Part shown: piece after piece, positions 8,049-15,986 of the stretch
How positions within the stretch are numbered: position 1 is the first letter of the stretch
Layout: every line of letters starts with the position of its first letter
Notes under the pieces: generated by a model
Seen by the model: the letters and a program-made list of their open reading frames with translations, nothing else
Database searches by the model: none
Told to the model about the DNA's origin: nothing
Position numbers and translations under genes: made by a program
NCBI GenBank assembly: GCA_016219015.1
Contig: JACRCL010000010.1
Span: forward strand, 24,814-88,813
Source of the DNA: Deltaproteobacteria bacterium
GTDB lineage: Bacteria; Desulfobacterota; GWC2-55-46
DNA: 64,000 nt
Reading direction: 5' to 3'

Positions 8049-8071
8049 TCGCAAGCAACGCAATTTACTTA

Positions 8072-8362
8072 TTAGTCTCCCCTGTAGTCCTCAATGAGCC
8101 AATCGTGACCGTTATCCGTGTCAATCCCGGCGTCGTCTATCATCGCCTCGACACCGGCGCCGAAGCCATAGACCTTGAACCTGTCGAGCATGTTGCCGAA
8201 AGACTGGTACTGCCTCATCGCCTTGTACTCGGTCCAGCTCAGACCAGGCTCTCCGCCTTCGGCGTCCGCGGCCCGCGCGGGTTTCAGCGCCTCAGGCGTC
8301 CTCCTCCTTTTCCTGTGCCCTTGAAGTCGCGATCTTTTCTTCAGCCCTGTAGAGTATCTCAT
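8072..8362 (-). CDS. hypothetical phage protein
   Basis: 96 residues if the ATG at 8362 is used; GGAGGG lies just 3 bases before it. That start overlaps the preceding HTH gene by about 70 bases. A shorter version from the ATG at 8218 (MRQYQSFGNML, 49 residues) avoids the overlap and has AAGG upstream. The N-terminal third of the long form is very basic and looks less like a folded protein. The C-terminal part (VYGFGAGVEAMIDDAGI) could be a small domain. Function unknown; the start is uncertain. Confidence 0.4.
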   Translation of the reverse strand: MRYSTGLKKRSRLQGHRKRRRTPEALKPARAADAEGGEPGLSWTEYKAMRQYQSFGNMLDRFKVYGFGAGVEAMIDDAGIDTDNGHDWLIEDYRGD

Positions 8363-8570
8363 AAGCCCTCCCTAAAGAGATTCGGTGACTCTCGGCGATC
8401 ACGCGCATGTGGGTGTTCCAGTAGTGGTATTCGGTGAAGACAGCCCTCTCCCTCGGGCTTAAATCCGCAAGCGGCCACAGGACCCCCTTTATCTCGGCGG
8501 CGCCGCCTTTGATCTCTCCGTAAAAGGCGTCGGCGTCGATTCTTTTTGTGCTCGTCAAGACACTCTCCAT
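8292..8570 (-). CDS. sigma-70 region 4-like HTH phage regulator
   Basis: 92 residues. Residues about 37-82 match the sigma region 4/LuxR-type HTH layout: LSPRERAVFTEYHYW, then IAESHRISLGRAYEILYRAEEKI, where the second helix would be the recognition helix. There is no region 2, so it is not a full sigma factor. As the first gene after a strong promoter and before the packaging genes it resembles ArpU/late-transcription regulators of other phages. A role in late gene activation or terminator read-through is inferred. An adjacent in-frame TTG one codon upstream is an alternative start; no clear ribosome site is seen. Confidence 0.6.
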   Translation of the reverse strand: MESVLTSTKRIDADAFYGEIKGGAAEIKGVLWPLADLSPRERAVFTEYHYWNTHMRVIAESHRISLGRAYEILYRAEEKIATSRAQEKEEDA

Positions 8571-8607
8571 CAAGCTTCAAAAGTTCGTATTACACACATC
8601 AATAGGC

Positions 8608-8638
8608 AAAAAATCGTCCCCGGCGTAAACGCGCCGGG
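8608..8638 (-). terminator. terminator-like attenuator in the phage late leader
   Basis: On the minus strand a perfect 7-bp GC stem (CCCGGCG / CGCCGGG, 6-nt loop) is followed after GACGA by a run of six T. It lies between the promoter at 8770-8798 and the first gene at 8570, so transcripts would meet it before any coding sequence. This fits an attenuator that a phage antitermination system overrides. Confidence 0.6.
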
Positions 8639-8769
8639 CAAAACAATTTCTACTTAGCGGGAAAATAAACGGGGAACCGGACTTGAAAAGGGAATAGTAA
8701 TCCGCGGCCGTCTAATAAGGTTTTTATTAGCAGACATTTGACAAAGCCTTCTGTTTTTCAGGTGCAAAT

Positions 8770-8798
8770 ATTATATACTTTTGATGTGTGCGTGTCAA
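8770..8798 (-). promoter_or_regulatory. consensus sigma70 promoter of the phage late operon
   Basis: Minus strand: TTGACA (8798-8793), exact 17-nt spacer, TATAAT (8775-8770). Both hexamers are perfect, giving a leader of about 190 bases before the HTH gene. The spacer contains CACACATCAA, which recurs in inverted form (as read on one strand) at 8593-8602 inside the leader, a possible operator pair. Confidence 0.85.
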
Positions 8799-8822
8799 GC
8801 ACATATGAAAACATTCTGCCCG

Positions 8823-8842
8823 ACCTGTAATTTCGTACAGGT
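8823..8842. promoter_or_regulatory. ACCTGTA-N6-TACAGGT palindrome, LexA-box-like
   Basis: A 7+6+7 dyad whose core is CTGT-N8-ACAG, the same spacing as the gamma-proteobacterial LexA box. It lies about 25 bases upstream of the -35 of the phage promoter. LexA motifs differ between deltaproteobacterial groups, so a phage repressor site is equally possible. Confidence 0.4.
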
Positions 8843-9054
8843 TAGATTGACCCCTGCCCGGGTTTTTGAAACGGAAGAGATTCTTTTTAAGCCGTCCCGT
8901 TTAGCCCTGTCTTCGGCTTAAGATATTAACGGTCTTATGTCTTTTTGGGAAGTCAGGCGCCCGTCTCATCAATGGCCGCCTATCCTGAATGGGTGCAGAC
9001 TGCGTTTTTTATTCGGGGAATCGCTGCGGGGTAGGGATGTGTCCTTAAAAAAAG
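8843..9054. other. non-coding boundary between prophage and ychF
   Basis: Together with 8571-8842 this forms a 484-base gene-free stretch. Beyond the promoter, attenuator and palindrome listed separately, I see no ORF with a ribosome site, no tRNA and no obvious attachment repeat. The prophage edge probably lies here, but neither att core can be identified because the other end is outside the window. Confidence 0.4.
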
Positions 9055-10146
9055 CTAAACGTTGAACCTGAAGTGCATTATGTCGCCGTCCTTCACTACG
9101 TAGTCCTTGCCCTCGAGCCTCAGCAGCCCCTTCTCCCTGCATGCCGCCTCGGACCCGCATCTCGTGAAGTCGTCGTAGGAGATGACCTCGGCCCTTATGA
9201 AGCCCCTCTCGAAATCGCTGTGTATCACGCCGGCCGCCTTCGGCGCCTTCGAGCCTGCCTCGACGGTCCAGGCGCGCACCTCCTTTTTCCCGGCCGTAAA
9301 GTAGGTGATAAGACCGAGCAGCCCGTACGCGGCGGCGGCTAATCTATCGAGCCCAGCCTCCCTGAGGCCGAGCCCTGCGAGGAATTCCGCCCTCTCATCC
9401 TCGGAAAGCTCCGCTATCTCGGACTCGATCTTGCCGCAGATAACGACAAAGCCCGCGCCCTCTTTTTCCGCGATTTCGCTTACGGCCCTAGCGGCGGGGG
9501 ACTCGCCCAGAAGGTCGTCCTCGCTCACATTGGCCACATATATGACGGGCTTTGCCGTAAGGAGGCTCAAGTCCTTTACGGCTGCGGCTGTTTCTTCGTT
9601 CAGGACGGACCTTGCGGGCCGTCCTTCCTCCAGCGCCTTTTTCAGCGCCTCATATATCGGCAGGACCTCCAGTATAGCCTTGTCGCCCGACTTGGACGCC
9701 TTCACGGTCCTCTCAAGCCTTTTGTCCACTGTCTCGAGGTCGGCCAGTATCAGCTCCGTCTCTATGACCTCTATGTCGCCATTCGGGTCGATCTTTCCTT
9801 CCACGTGCACCACCTGCGGGTCCTCAAAGCACCTCACCACGTGGGCTATCGTGTCAACGCTCCTTATGTTCCCGAGGAACTGGTTCCCAAGCCCCTCGCC
9901 CTTGCTCGCGCCTTTCACTATACCGGCGATGTCGACGAACTCCACGGCCGTAGGCACTACCCGCTCGGGCTTTACGAACTCCTCCAGCCTGTAAAGCCTC
10001 GGGTCCCTCAGAGGCACCATGCCGATATTAGGGTCAATGGTGCAGAAGGGATAGTTCGACGCCTCGGCCCCGGCGGCCGTCATGGCGTTGAATATCGTGG
10101 ACTTCCCCACGTTGGGCAGCCCTATTATCCCGCAATTAAATCCCAT
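9055..10146 (-). CDS. ychF: ribosome-associated GTPase/ATPase YchF (Obg family)
   Basis: 363 residues, the standard length. G1 is GLPNVGKST (9-17), G3 is DIAG (72-75), and the G4 position reads NVSE (206-209) instead of NKxD, the hallmark of YchF/Ola1, which prefers ATP. Residues about 278-361 form the C-terminal TGS domain, starting at YFTAGKKEVRAW. A coiled-coil insertion lies near 130-180. The protein binds ribosomes and affects stress responses and translation of short-leader mRNAs. It is downstream of hppA but separated by a strong terminator. Sequence and order (pth, then ychF) are ordinary; only the inserted hppA breaks the usual pth-ychF adjacency. Confidence 0.96.
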   Translation of the reverse strand: MGFNCGIIGLPNVGKSTIFNAMTAAGAEASNYPFCTIDPNIGMVPLRDPRLYRLEEFVKPERVVPTAVEFVDIAGIVKGASKGEGLGNQFLGNIRSVDTIAHVVRCFEDPQVVHVEGKIDPNGDIEVIETELILADLETVDKRLERTVKASKSGDKAILEVLPIYEALKKALEEGRPARSVLNEETAAAVKDLSLLTAKPVIYVANVSEDDLLGESPAARAVSEIAEKEGAGFVVICGKIESEIAELSEDERAEFLAGLGLREAGLDRLAAAAYGLLGLITYFTAGKKEVRAWTVEAGSKAPKAAGVIHSDFERGFIRAEVISYDDFTRCGSEAACREKGLLRLEGKDYVVKDGDIMHFRFNV

Positions 10147-10171
10147 TATCTTATTATCTCAAATTCCGCGC

Positions 10172-10204
10172 AAAAAAACAGGGGCCGGTGTGGCCACCGG
10201 CCCC
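10172..10204 (-). terminator. intrinsic terminator downstream of hppA
   Basis: Minus strand: stem GGGGCCGGTG / CACCGGCCCC with a 4-nt loop, followed by TG and seven T. It ends the hppA transcript and separates it from ychF. Confidence 0.88.
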
Positions 10205-10229
10205 GGATAGTTATTTTATAAGACCCCGC

Positions 10230-12248
10230 TCAGACGAGCAGGGGCGCTATAATAAGCGATACTATGCTCATAAGCTTTATCAGTATGTTCATCGCCGGCC
10301 CTGACGTGTCCTTGAACGGGTCGCCGACCGTGTCGCCCACGACGGCGGCCTTGTGCGCCTCGGAACCCTTGCCGCCCAGGTTGCCCCTCTCGATGAACTT
10401 CTTGGCGTTGTCCCACGCGCCTCCGGCGTTAGCCATGAATATCGCCAGCAGCACGCCTGTGACCGTAGCGCCCGCGAGCATCCCGCCGAGCGCGTAAGGC
10501 CCGAGTATGAAGCCCACGGCTATAGGCGCAGCCACCGCGAGCACGCCGGGCGCTATCATCTCCGTAAGCGCCGCCTTTGTGCATATGTCTATGCAGCGGG
10601 TCACGTCGGGTTTGGCGCCCTTCCTGCCTTCGAGCAGGCCGGGGATCTCCCTGAACTGCCTTCTTATCTCGTTGACCATCTTGTGCGCCGCCTTGCCGAC
10701 GCTCGTCATGGTGAGCGCGCCTATGAAGAACGGCAGTATCCCTCCAACGAGGAGCCCTATGACGACGTTGGGGTCGGTCAGCATTATTTCAAAAGGCCTT
10801 CCTATCTTGGTGCTTATCGACTGTCCGTACGCGGAGAAGAGCGCGAGCGCCGTCAGGGCCGCCGATGCTATGGCGAAGCCCTTGCCTATCGCGGCGGTGG
10901 TGTTGCCGAGCGCGTCGAGGCTGTCTGTGATGGCCCTTACGTCTTTGCCGAGCCCGCTCATCTCGGAGATGCCGCCGGCGTTATCCGCTATCGGGCCGTA
11001 CGCGTCGACGCTCATTATTATACCCGTCGTTGCGAGCATCCCCACCGCGGCTATGCCGATCCCGTAGATGCCCGCGAAGTAGTTGGATATGTATATCGCC
11101 ACGCATATCGATATCACCGGGAATGCGCTCGACTGCAGCCCGACCGCGAGCCCTGTTATGATGTTGGTAGCCGCCCCCGTCTGGCTCGCCTCGGCAATTC
11201 TTTCCACCGGCCCGGCTGAAGTGAAATGCTCCGTTATAAGGCCTATGGCTATGCCGCCGATGCAGCCCGCGAGCACCGCCCAGAAGACCGGCAGAGCGAG
11301 GCCGGCCGAGACCGTGACGAAGTAGCCGATTATTATGAAGATGCCTGTGGCTATGAACGTCGCGTACCTGAGCGCCGCCGCCGGGTCGAACCTTTCGAGG
11401 AAGTTCATCGCGAAGATGCCGAGCACCGATGCGATGAGTCCGGCCATCGCGAGGAGGACCGGGTAGGACATCAACGCCAGCTTGGACCCGAAGGCCGCTA
11501 TATCCGTTGAAAGCGCCGTTGCGCCGAGCGCTATGGCCGCGACTATCGCGCCCACGTACGACTCGAAGATATCAGCGCCGAGCCCGGCGACGTCTCCGAC
11601 GTTGTCGCCCACGTTATCCGCTATGACGCCGGGGTTTCTCGGGTCGTCCTCGGGTATACCGGCCTCAATCTTGCCGACGAGGTCGGAGCCTACGTCAGCC
11701 GTTTTCGTATATATGCCGCCGCCGACCCTCGCGAAGAGGGCTATCGACGACGCGCCCATGGCGTAGCCGTTTATTATCGCCGCCGTCTCGGGCTTGCCGT
11801 AGAGTATGAAGAATATCCCGACCCCGATCACTCCGAGGCTCGCCACCGAAAGCCCCATCACGGAGCCGCCGAGGAACGCCATCGAAAGGGCCTTGCCCAT
11901 CAGCGGCTTGAACCTGTTGGCCGCCTCCGCCGTCCTTACGTTCGCCTTTGTCGCCCCCATCATGCCGAAGTACCCGGCGAGCATCGAGGATAACGCCCCG
12001 CCCACGTACGCTATGGCCGTGGGGACGTTTATGAATATCGCGAGCGCGGTCGAGACTACCGCTATGAATATGAAGAGTATCGAGTACTGCCTTTTGAGAT
12101 AGACCATCGCCCCGCCGTGGATGAGTTCGGCTATCTCCTTCATCCTGGAGTTCCCGTCGGGCTGCTTGGCGATATAGAGATATATGAAGAATGCGATTAC
12201 GAGGCCGCCCACGCCCAATAGCGGCGCCAAATTGGTAATACCTTCCAT
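10230..12248 (-). CDS. hppA: membrane-bound ion-translocating pyrophosphatase, K+-dependent type
   Basis: 672 residues with about 16 predicted membrane spans. The substrate-site region at 176-230 includes [24 protein letters not shown] and [12 protein letters not shown], the Asp/Lys-rich motifs that bind Mg-pyrophosphate. At 448-457 the sequence reads [10 protein letters not shown]: Ala, and Gly three residues later, mark the K+-dependent subfamily, whereas K+-independent pumps have Lys and Thr there. It hydrolyses pyrophosphate in the cytoplasm and exports H+ or Na+; which ion cannot be told with confidence here. AAAGGAG lies about 12 bases before ATG. It sits between pth and ychF and ends at its own terminator. 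Confidence 0.96.
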   Translation of the reverse strand: MEGITNLAPLLGVGGLVIAFFIYLYIAKQPDGNSRMKEIAELIHGGAMVYLKRQYSILFIFIAVVSTALAIFINVPTAIAYVGGALSSMLAGYFGMMGATKANVRTAEAANRFKPLMGKALSMAFLGGSVMGLSVASLGVIGVGIFFILYGKPETAAIINGYAMGASSIALFARVGGGIYTKTADVGSDLVGKIEAGIPEDDPRNPGVIADNVGDNVGDVAGLGADIFESYVGAIVAAIALGATALSTDIAAFGSKLALMSYPVLLAMAGLIASVLGIFAMNFLERFDPAAALRYATFIATGIFIIIGYFVTVSAGLALPVFWAVLAGCIGGIAIGLITEHFTSAGPVERIAEASQTGAATNIITGLAVGLQSSAFPVISICVAIYISNYFAGIYGIGIAAVGMLATTGIIMSVDAYGPIADNAGGISEMSGLGKDVRAITDSLDALGNTTAAIGKGFAIASAALTALALFSAYGQSISTKIGRPFEIMLTDPNVVIGLLVGGILPFFIGALTMTSVGKAAHKMVNEIRRQFREIPGLLEGRKGAKPDVTRCIDICTKAALTEMIAPGVLAVAAPIAVGFILGPYALGGMLAGATVTGVLLAIFMANAGGAWDNAKKFIERGNLGGKGSEAHKAAVVGDTVGDPFKDTSGPAMNILIKLMSIVSLIIAPLLV

Positions 12249-12320
12249 ACCGGGATCCTGCTCCTTTCAAAATGTTATTTCACGGTAAATCTTTTGATGC
12301 ACGCCCTTTTGTTCGGGGCT

Positions 12321-12878
12321 TTAATCCGCGTTGAACCTGTTCATCGCCGCGTCTATCCCTTCCGCTATCAATGCATCCACGGCCCCGGCCCCCCTGTCGA
12401 GCATACTTTCGAGGGCCTCTTCCTCCCCTGGGTTGAAAGGGCTCAAGACATACTCGACGGTATCCCCGTCCGGTGGCCTTCCTACGCCGAGCCTTACCCT
12501 TTTGAACTCCCGGGTCCCGATGCGCTCTATTACGGAGGCGACACCTTTGTGCCCGCCGCTCCCCCCTCCCTTTCTGAGCCTTATCTTTCCAAGGGGCAGG
12601 TCGCAGTCGTCGTACGCCACGATTATCTCGGAGGGTTCGATTGAGAAGGCCTCTACAGCCTCCCGGACAGCCTGGCCGCTCAAGTTCATGAACGTCTGCG
12701 GCTTCAGCAGCACCGCATCCTGCCCGGCCACCGCTCCCCTGCCGGACAGGGCCCTTGCGGCCCGGGTAAACCTTATCTTATGGCTTGAGGCGATCCGGTC
12801 AAGGAGCATGAACCCGGCGTTGTGCCTTGTGCCCTCATATTCCCTGCCGGGGTTCCCTAATCCCACGATAAGAAGCAA
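12321..12878 (-). CDS. pth: peptidyl-tRNA hydrolase
   Basis: 185 residues, standard length. It recycles peptidyl-tRNA released from stalled ribosomes. Conserved features are GLGNPG (6-11), catalytic His19 in TRHNAGF, PQTFMNLSG (60-68) carrying the binding Asn, and DDCDLPLG (90-97) with the Asp that activates His. The later glycine loop reads GSGGHKGVAS, so the position of Asn114 in the E. coli enzyme is Lys here; other bacteria also vary there (Arg or Lys). It is immediately downstream of rplY, a common pairing, and probably in the prs-rplY-pth transcript. Confidence 0.96.
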   Translation of the reverse strand: MLLIVGLGNPGREYEGTRHNAGFMLLDRIASSHKIRFTRAARALSGRGAVAGQDAVLLKPQTFMNLSGQAVREAVEAFSIEPSEIIVAYDDCDLPLGKIRLRKGGGSGGHKGVASVIERIGTREFKRVRLGVGRPPDGDTVEYVLSPFNPGEEEALESMLDRGAGAVDALIAEGIDAAMNRFNAD

Positions 12879-12932
12879 TAACCCCTACCCGATCTCCTGA
12901 ATTTTAAAAAAGGCGGGCCATCAGGCGGAGGA

Positions 12933-13589
12933 CTACTCTTTTTCCTCTTCCTTCTTGGCTTCCTCTTTCTCCTCGAAGCTCTTTGCCAGCTCAGCCTCGA
13001 CCTCTTCGGCGGTCTTCGGCGCCACTTCGGCCGTCGGGGCCACTATCGACACTATCGTCATGTCGGGGTCGTCCAGCGCCCTCAACCCTTCGGCGAGCTG
13101 TATGTCCTTTACGTGGAGAGACTGTCCTATGCCGAGCGGCGTTACGTCCAGGTCGAAAGAGTCCGGTATATGCGTGGGCAGGCACTCTATCCTTATCTTC
13201 CTGTGCTCCTGGGATACTATCCCGCCGAACGCGAGCCCCGCGGCCTTGCCGACGATATGCACAGGCACTTCGACCGTCAGCTTGTGGTCCATGAGTATCT
13301 CAAGGAGATCCACATGCTCGATCGAGCCCTTCAGGGGATGGCGCAGCACGTCCTTGAACATCACGATGCGGTTCTTGGCGCCCTCGACGTTCAGGTTCAC
13401 AAGGACGTTGCCCCCCGCGGCCGTATGCAGGATTTTATCGAGTTCCTTGCCGTTCAGCGATATCGTCACAGCCCCTTTTATCCCCGACCCGTAAAGCACG
13501 GCCGGCACAAGGCCAGAGTTCCTCAGCCTCCTTGCCGGGCCCTTCCCGGTCTCCTGCCTCGACTTTGCCGATAGATTTATCCGTTCCAT
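12933..13589 (-). CDS. rplY: 50S ribosomal protein L25/TL5, Ctc form
   Basis: 218 residues, the long Ctc/TL5 form rather than the about 95-residue E. coli L25. Residues 1-95 form the 5S rRNA-binding domain (ARRLRNSGLVPAVLYG near 20-35). Residues about 96-190 form the extra beta-rich CTC domain (VEVPVHIVGKAAG, DVTPLGIGQSLHV). The C-terminus is a disordered acidic-basic tail (EEKEEAKKEEEKE). It binds 5S rRNA at the central protuberance. The genes prs and pth lie directly upstream and downstream, the usual neighbourhood. Confidence 0.95.
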   Translation of the reverse strand: MERINLSAKSRQETGKGPARRLRNSGLVPAVLYGSGIKGAVTISLNGKELDKILHTAAGGNVLVNLNVEGAKNRIVMFKDVLRHPLKGSIEHVDLLEILMDHKLTVEVPVHIVGKAAGLAFGGIVSQEHRKIRIECLPTHIPDSFDLDVTPLGIGQSLHVKDIQLAEGLRALDDPDMTIVSIVAPTAEVAPKTAEEVEAELAKSFEEKEEAKKEEEKE

Positions 13590-13637
13590 TTTGCTCCTCC
13601 GGTGATTTTCTGTTCGCCTTCAGCCGGACGCCGCGCT

Positions 13638-14573
13638 TTAAACGAAAAGCGAGCTTACGGACTCCCCGTAATGTATCCTCTTTATGGCCTCTCCGAGGAG
13701 CGGGCCGACTGAAAGCCTTTTTATCTTATCCGATGTGGCGTTGTCCCTCTTCGGGATAGTGTTCGTTACGACGAGCTCTTTTATGGGGGATTTCTCAAGC
13801 CTCTCTATGGCGGGGCCCGAGAGCACGGCGTGCGTGCAGCAGGCGTAGACCTGCTTCGCGCCCTTCTCCTTCAACGCGACGGCCGCCTGCGTGATCGTCC
13901 CGGCGGTGTCTATCATGTCGTCCAGTATTATGGCGGTCTTGCCTTCGACCTCGCCTATTATGTTCATCACTTCCGAGACGTTGGGCCGCGGCCGCCTCTT
14001 GTCTATTATCGCGAGGTTCGCGCCGAGCCTCTTGGCGAAGGCCCGCGCCCTCTCGACCCCGCCGGCGTCCGGAGAGACTATCACGATGTCGTTGTGGAAG
14101 TTCTCCTTTATATAGTTGAGGAGAACGGGGGTCGCGTAGAGGTGGTCGACCGGGATATTGAAAAAGCCCTGTATCTGCCCCGCGTGGAGGTCAACGCACA
14201 CCACGCGCGTGGCTCCCGCCACCGTTATCAGGTCCGCCACGAGCTTTGCCGAGATCGGCGTCCTCGGAGCCACCTTCCTGTCCTGCCTGGCGTACCCGTA
14301 GTACGGGAGCACCGCGGTGATCGACCCGGCAGAGGCCCGCTTGAACGCGTCTAACATTATAAGGAGCTCCATGAGGTTGTTGTTGCAGGGCAGCGAGGTT
14401 GACTGCACGACGTATACCTCCACCCCCCTCACGCTCTCCTGTATCTCTACGAAGACCTCGCCGTCGCTAAAGCCCTTTACCTCGGACTTGCCGAGCTGGA
14501 TCCCCAGATGGCCGCATATCTCCAGCGCAAGCGGCTTATTCGCGTTACCGGTAAAGACCTTGATCTTTTCCAT
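13638..14573 (-). CDS. prs: ribose-phosphate pyrophosphokinase
   Basis: 311 residues, class I PRPP synthase size. It makes PRPP from ribose 5-phosphate and ATP for nucleotide, His and Trp synthesis. Landmarks are [16 protein letters not shown] (35-50), the ATP-site [10 protein letters not shown] (91-100), the Mg/R5P-site [14 protein letters not shown] (125-138) and the PRPP loop [10 protein letters not shown] (217-226). The tRNA-Gln gene is immediately upstream and rplY follows within 48 bases, so one transcript is likely. Nothing unusual in the active-site residues. Confidence 0.97.
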   Translation of the reverse strand: MEKIKVFTGNANKPLALEICGHLGIQLGKSEVKGFSDGEVFVEIQESVRGVEVYVVQSTSLPCNNNLMELLIMLDAFKRASAGSITAVLPYYGYARQDRKVAPRTPISAKLVADLITVAGATRVVCVDLHAGQIQGFFNIPVDHLYATPVLLNYIKENFHNDIVIVSPDAGGVERARAFAKRLGANLAIIDKRRPRPNVSEVMNIIGEVEGKTAIILDDMIDTAGTITQAAVALKEKGAKQVYACCTHAVLSGPAIERLEKSPIKELVVTNTIPKRDNATSDKIKRLSVGPLLGEAIKRIHYGESVSSLFV

Positions 14574-14601
14574 TTCTCGGTTCCGGTTCAGATGGATTTA
14601 G

Positions 14602-14676
14602 TGGCTGGGGCGGGAGGATTCGAACCTCCGGGTGCGGGGATCAAAACCCCGTGCCTTACCGCTTGGCGACGCCCCA
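14602..14676 (-). tRNA. tRNA-Gln (anticodon UUG)
   Basis: 75 nt including encoded CCA. The acceptor pairs TGGGGCG with CGCCCCA, giving the U1-A72 pair typical of tRNA-Gln. The anticodon stem is CGGGG/CCCCG around TTTTGAT (anticodon TTG), and the T arm is CGGAGGTTCGAATCCTCCC-like with TTCGAAT. It lies between ispE and prs. Confidence 0.96.
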
Positions 14677-14779
14677 AAAGGCCCAAAGGCCGCTGGATGC
14701 CTACTGCAAGCGGGTTATCCCATGCCCCTCCCCCTACCCTTGCCCCCCGGCCGCCGGATGGCTGGCCCGGGTCTTTTCT

Positions 14780-15637
14780 TCAGCCGAGCCCCTCGGCGAA
14801 GAAGACCGGGAACCTCTTATCAAGGCTCCCTTTAAGGGAGTTGAAGGCCGAAAGAGCGCTGTCGCGGTCAGGGAATATCCCGAAGACGGTCGGCCCGCTT
14901 CCGGACATCAGCGCCCCGAGGGCCCCCAGCCCGGCCAGCTCCTTTTTAAGCTCTGAGATAACGGGATAACGCTTTATTGTTACGGCCTCGAGGTCGTTCG
15001 CGAGAAGGCGCGTAATGTTTCCGCCTTCCCACAGGCCCGCCTCGGAATACGATAGAATATTATCTTCCACTTTTTTTGTCAAGTCTAAATTATTATATAC
15101 CCATGCGGTGGACACGTGGAAGCCCGGGTTTACGAGCACGTAGTTGAACCTCGGAAGTGTAATCTTTTCAAGCACTTCCCCCCTGCCGGTTGCCTTGGCC
15201 GCCCCCTTCAACACAAAAAACGGCACATCTGAGCCGAGGCTTGAGGACGCATCGAGGAGCGCCTTTTGGTCTATACCGGCCCCTGCAATCTCGTTCAGGC
15301 CCGTAAGCACTGTAGCCGCGTTCGAGCTGCCGCCCCCGAGCCCTCCACCCACGGGGATGTTCTTCTGTATGTGTATGCCGACCTTTCTTTTTATGCCCGC
15401 GAGGTCAAGGAACAGCCTTGCCGCCCTGTACGCGAGGTTCGAGCTGTCGGAGGGTATGTCGCTTCTATCCGAGGATACGGATATGGAATCGCCTTCCGCG
15501 ACCTCTATCGTGATGTAATCGTAAAGGCTTACGGGCTGCATGACCGAGAAGAGCTCGTGGAAGCCGTCTTCTCTTTTTCTTATGACGCGTAGGACGAGGT
15601 TTACCTTGGCGGGCGAAGGGAAGGTTCTGCTACTCAT
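14780..15637 (-). CDS. ispE: 4-diphosphocytidyl-2-C-methyl-D-erythritol kinase
   Basis: 285 residues, GHMP-kinase family. It phosphorylates CDP-methylerythritol in the non-mevalonate isoprenoid pathway. The N-terminus has SPAKVNLVL with Lys11; the ATP-binding glycine loop is PVGGGLGGGSSNAAT (95-109); the catalytic Asp is in SLGSDVPFF (Asp137); motif III is LMSGSGPTVFG near 255. Its ATG overlaps the stop of an upstream 62-residue ORF by 8 bases. Isoprenoid units made here feed, among others, the prenyl synthase near 61.3-62.3 kb. Confidence 0.96.
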   Translation of the reverse strand: MSSRTFPSPAKVNLVLRVIRKREDGFHELFSVMQPVSLYDYITIEVAEGDSISVSSDRSDIPSDSSNLAYRAARLFLDLAGIKRKVGIHIQKNIPVGGGLGGGSSNAATVLTGLNEIAGAGIDQKALLDASSSLGSDVPFFVLKGAAKATGRGEVLEKITLPRFNYVLVNPGFHVSTAWVYNNLDLTKKVEDNILSYSEAGLWEGGNITRLLANDLEAVTIKRYPVISELKKELAGLGALGALMSGSGPTVFGIFPDRDSALSAFNSLKGSLDKRFPVFFAEGLG

Positions 15638-15818
15638 TTAGGGTGAGGTCCACCCTCTTTCTAAGGTTCGATTCCCAATGGAACCCCCCGAGGAGAAATC
15701 CGAGGAGCGAGAAGTTCGTGGTGGGGTCGAACGGCAGCCTCCACCAGTGCCTGACCCCGGCGTCCTCCTGCGGCTTTGCCTGCTCCTTGCTGCCATGGCT
15801 GTTGTTGTCGTGCGCCAT
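15630..15818 (-). CDS. 62-residue protein coupled to ispE, unknown
   Basis: The N-terminal half is hydrophilic and His/Asn/Lys-rich (MAHDNNSHGSKEQAKP), the second half hydrophobic and aromatic (NFSLLGFLLGGFHWESNL) with a basic end. AAGGAG lies 9 bases before ATG, and its stop overlaps the ispE start by 8 bases, so coupling is likely. The good ribosome site and overlap argue that it is real. It may be a short membrane-associated peptide. I do not recognise a family. Confidence 0.5.
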   Translation of the reverse strand: MAHDNNSHGSKEQAKPQEDAGVRHWWRLPFDPTTNFSLLGFLLGGFHWESNLRKRVDLTLNE

Positions 15819-15863
15819 ATACGCTTCTCCTTACTAAGGGTGCTGAAAAAGCAAAATTCCAAA

Positions 15864-15986
15864 CAGGCTGCTCAAAAAGCACCAGATGCGAGGCGTCAAG
15901 GAGCTTAGGAATGAGACGTACTTTTTTCGTACGTCGCAATTACGAGCGACGATGACAACGAAGCAGATTACTTTTTCAGCAGCCTG
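15864..15986. repeat. palindromic intergenic repeat with CAGGCTGCT ends
   Basis: 123 bp whose ends form an inverted repeat: CAGGCTGCTCAAAAAG at the left, CTTTTTCAGCAGCCTG at the right. Internal halves (CAGATGCGAGGCG / CGAAGCAGATTAC) also look related. It fills the gap between nuoN and the ispE operon. Fragments recur at 41007-41060 and 60588-60602. Confidence 0.8.

Noticed and set aside
8292..8362. 70-base overlap of the first two phage ORFs as an overprinted gene.
   Set aside because: A shorter start at 8218 removes the overlap; the basic overlap region looks like a shadow translation, so no claim is made.
8843..9054. Search for a prophage attachment site or integrase near ychF.
   Set aside because: No tRNA, no integrase and no second copy of any candidate core is visible in the window; the other end of the prophage is outside.
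12618..12650. Lys in place of the Asn of the Pth glycine loop as a possible inactive enzyme.
   Set aside because: Other active bacterial Pth proteins vary at this position, and catalytic His19 and the Asp loop are intact.
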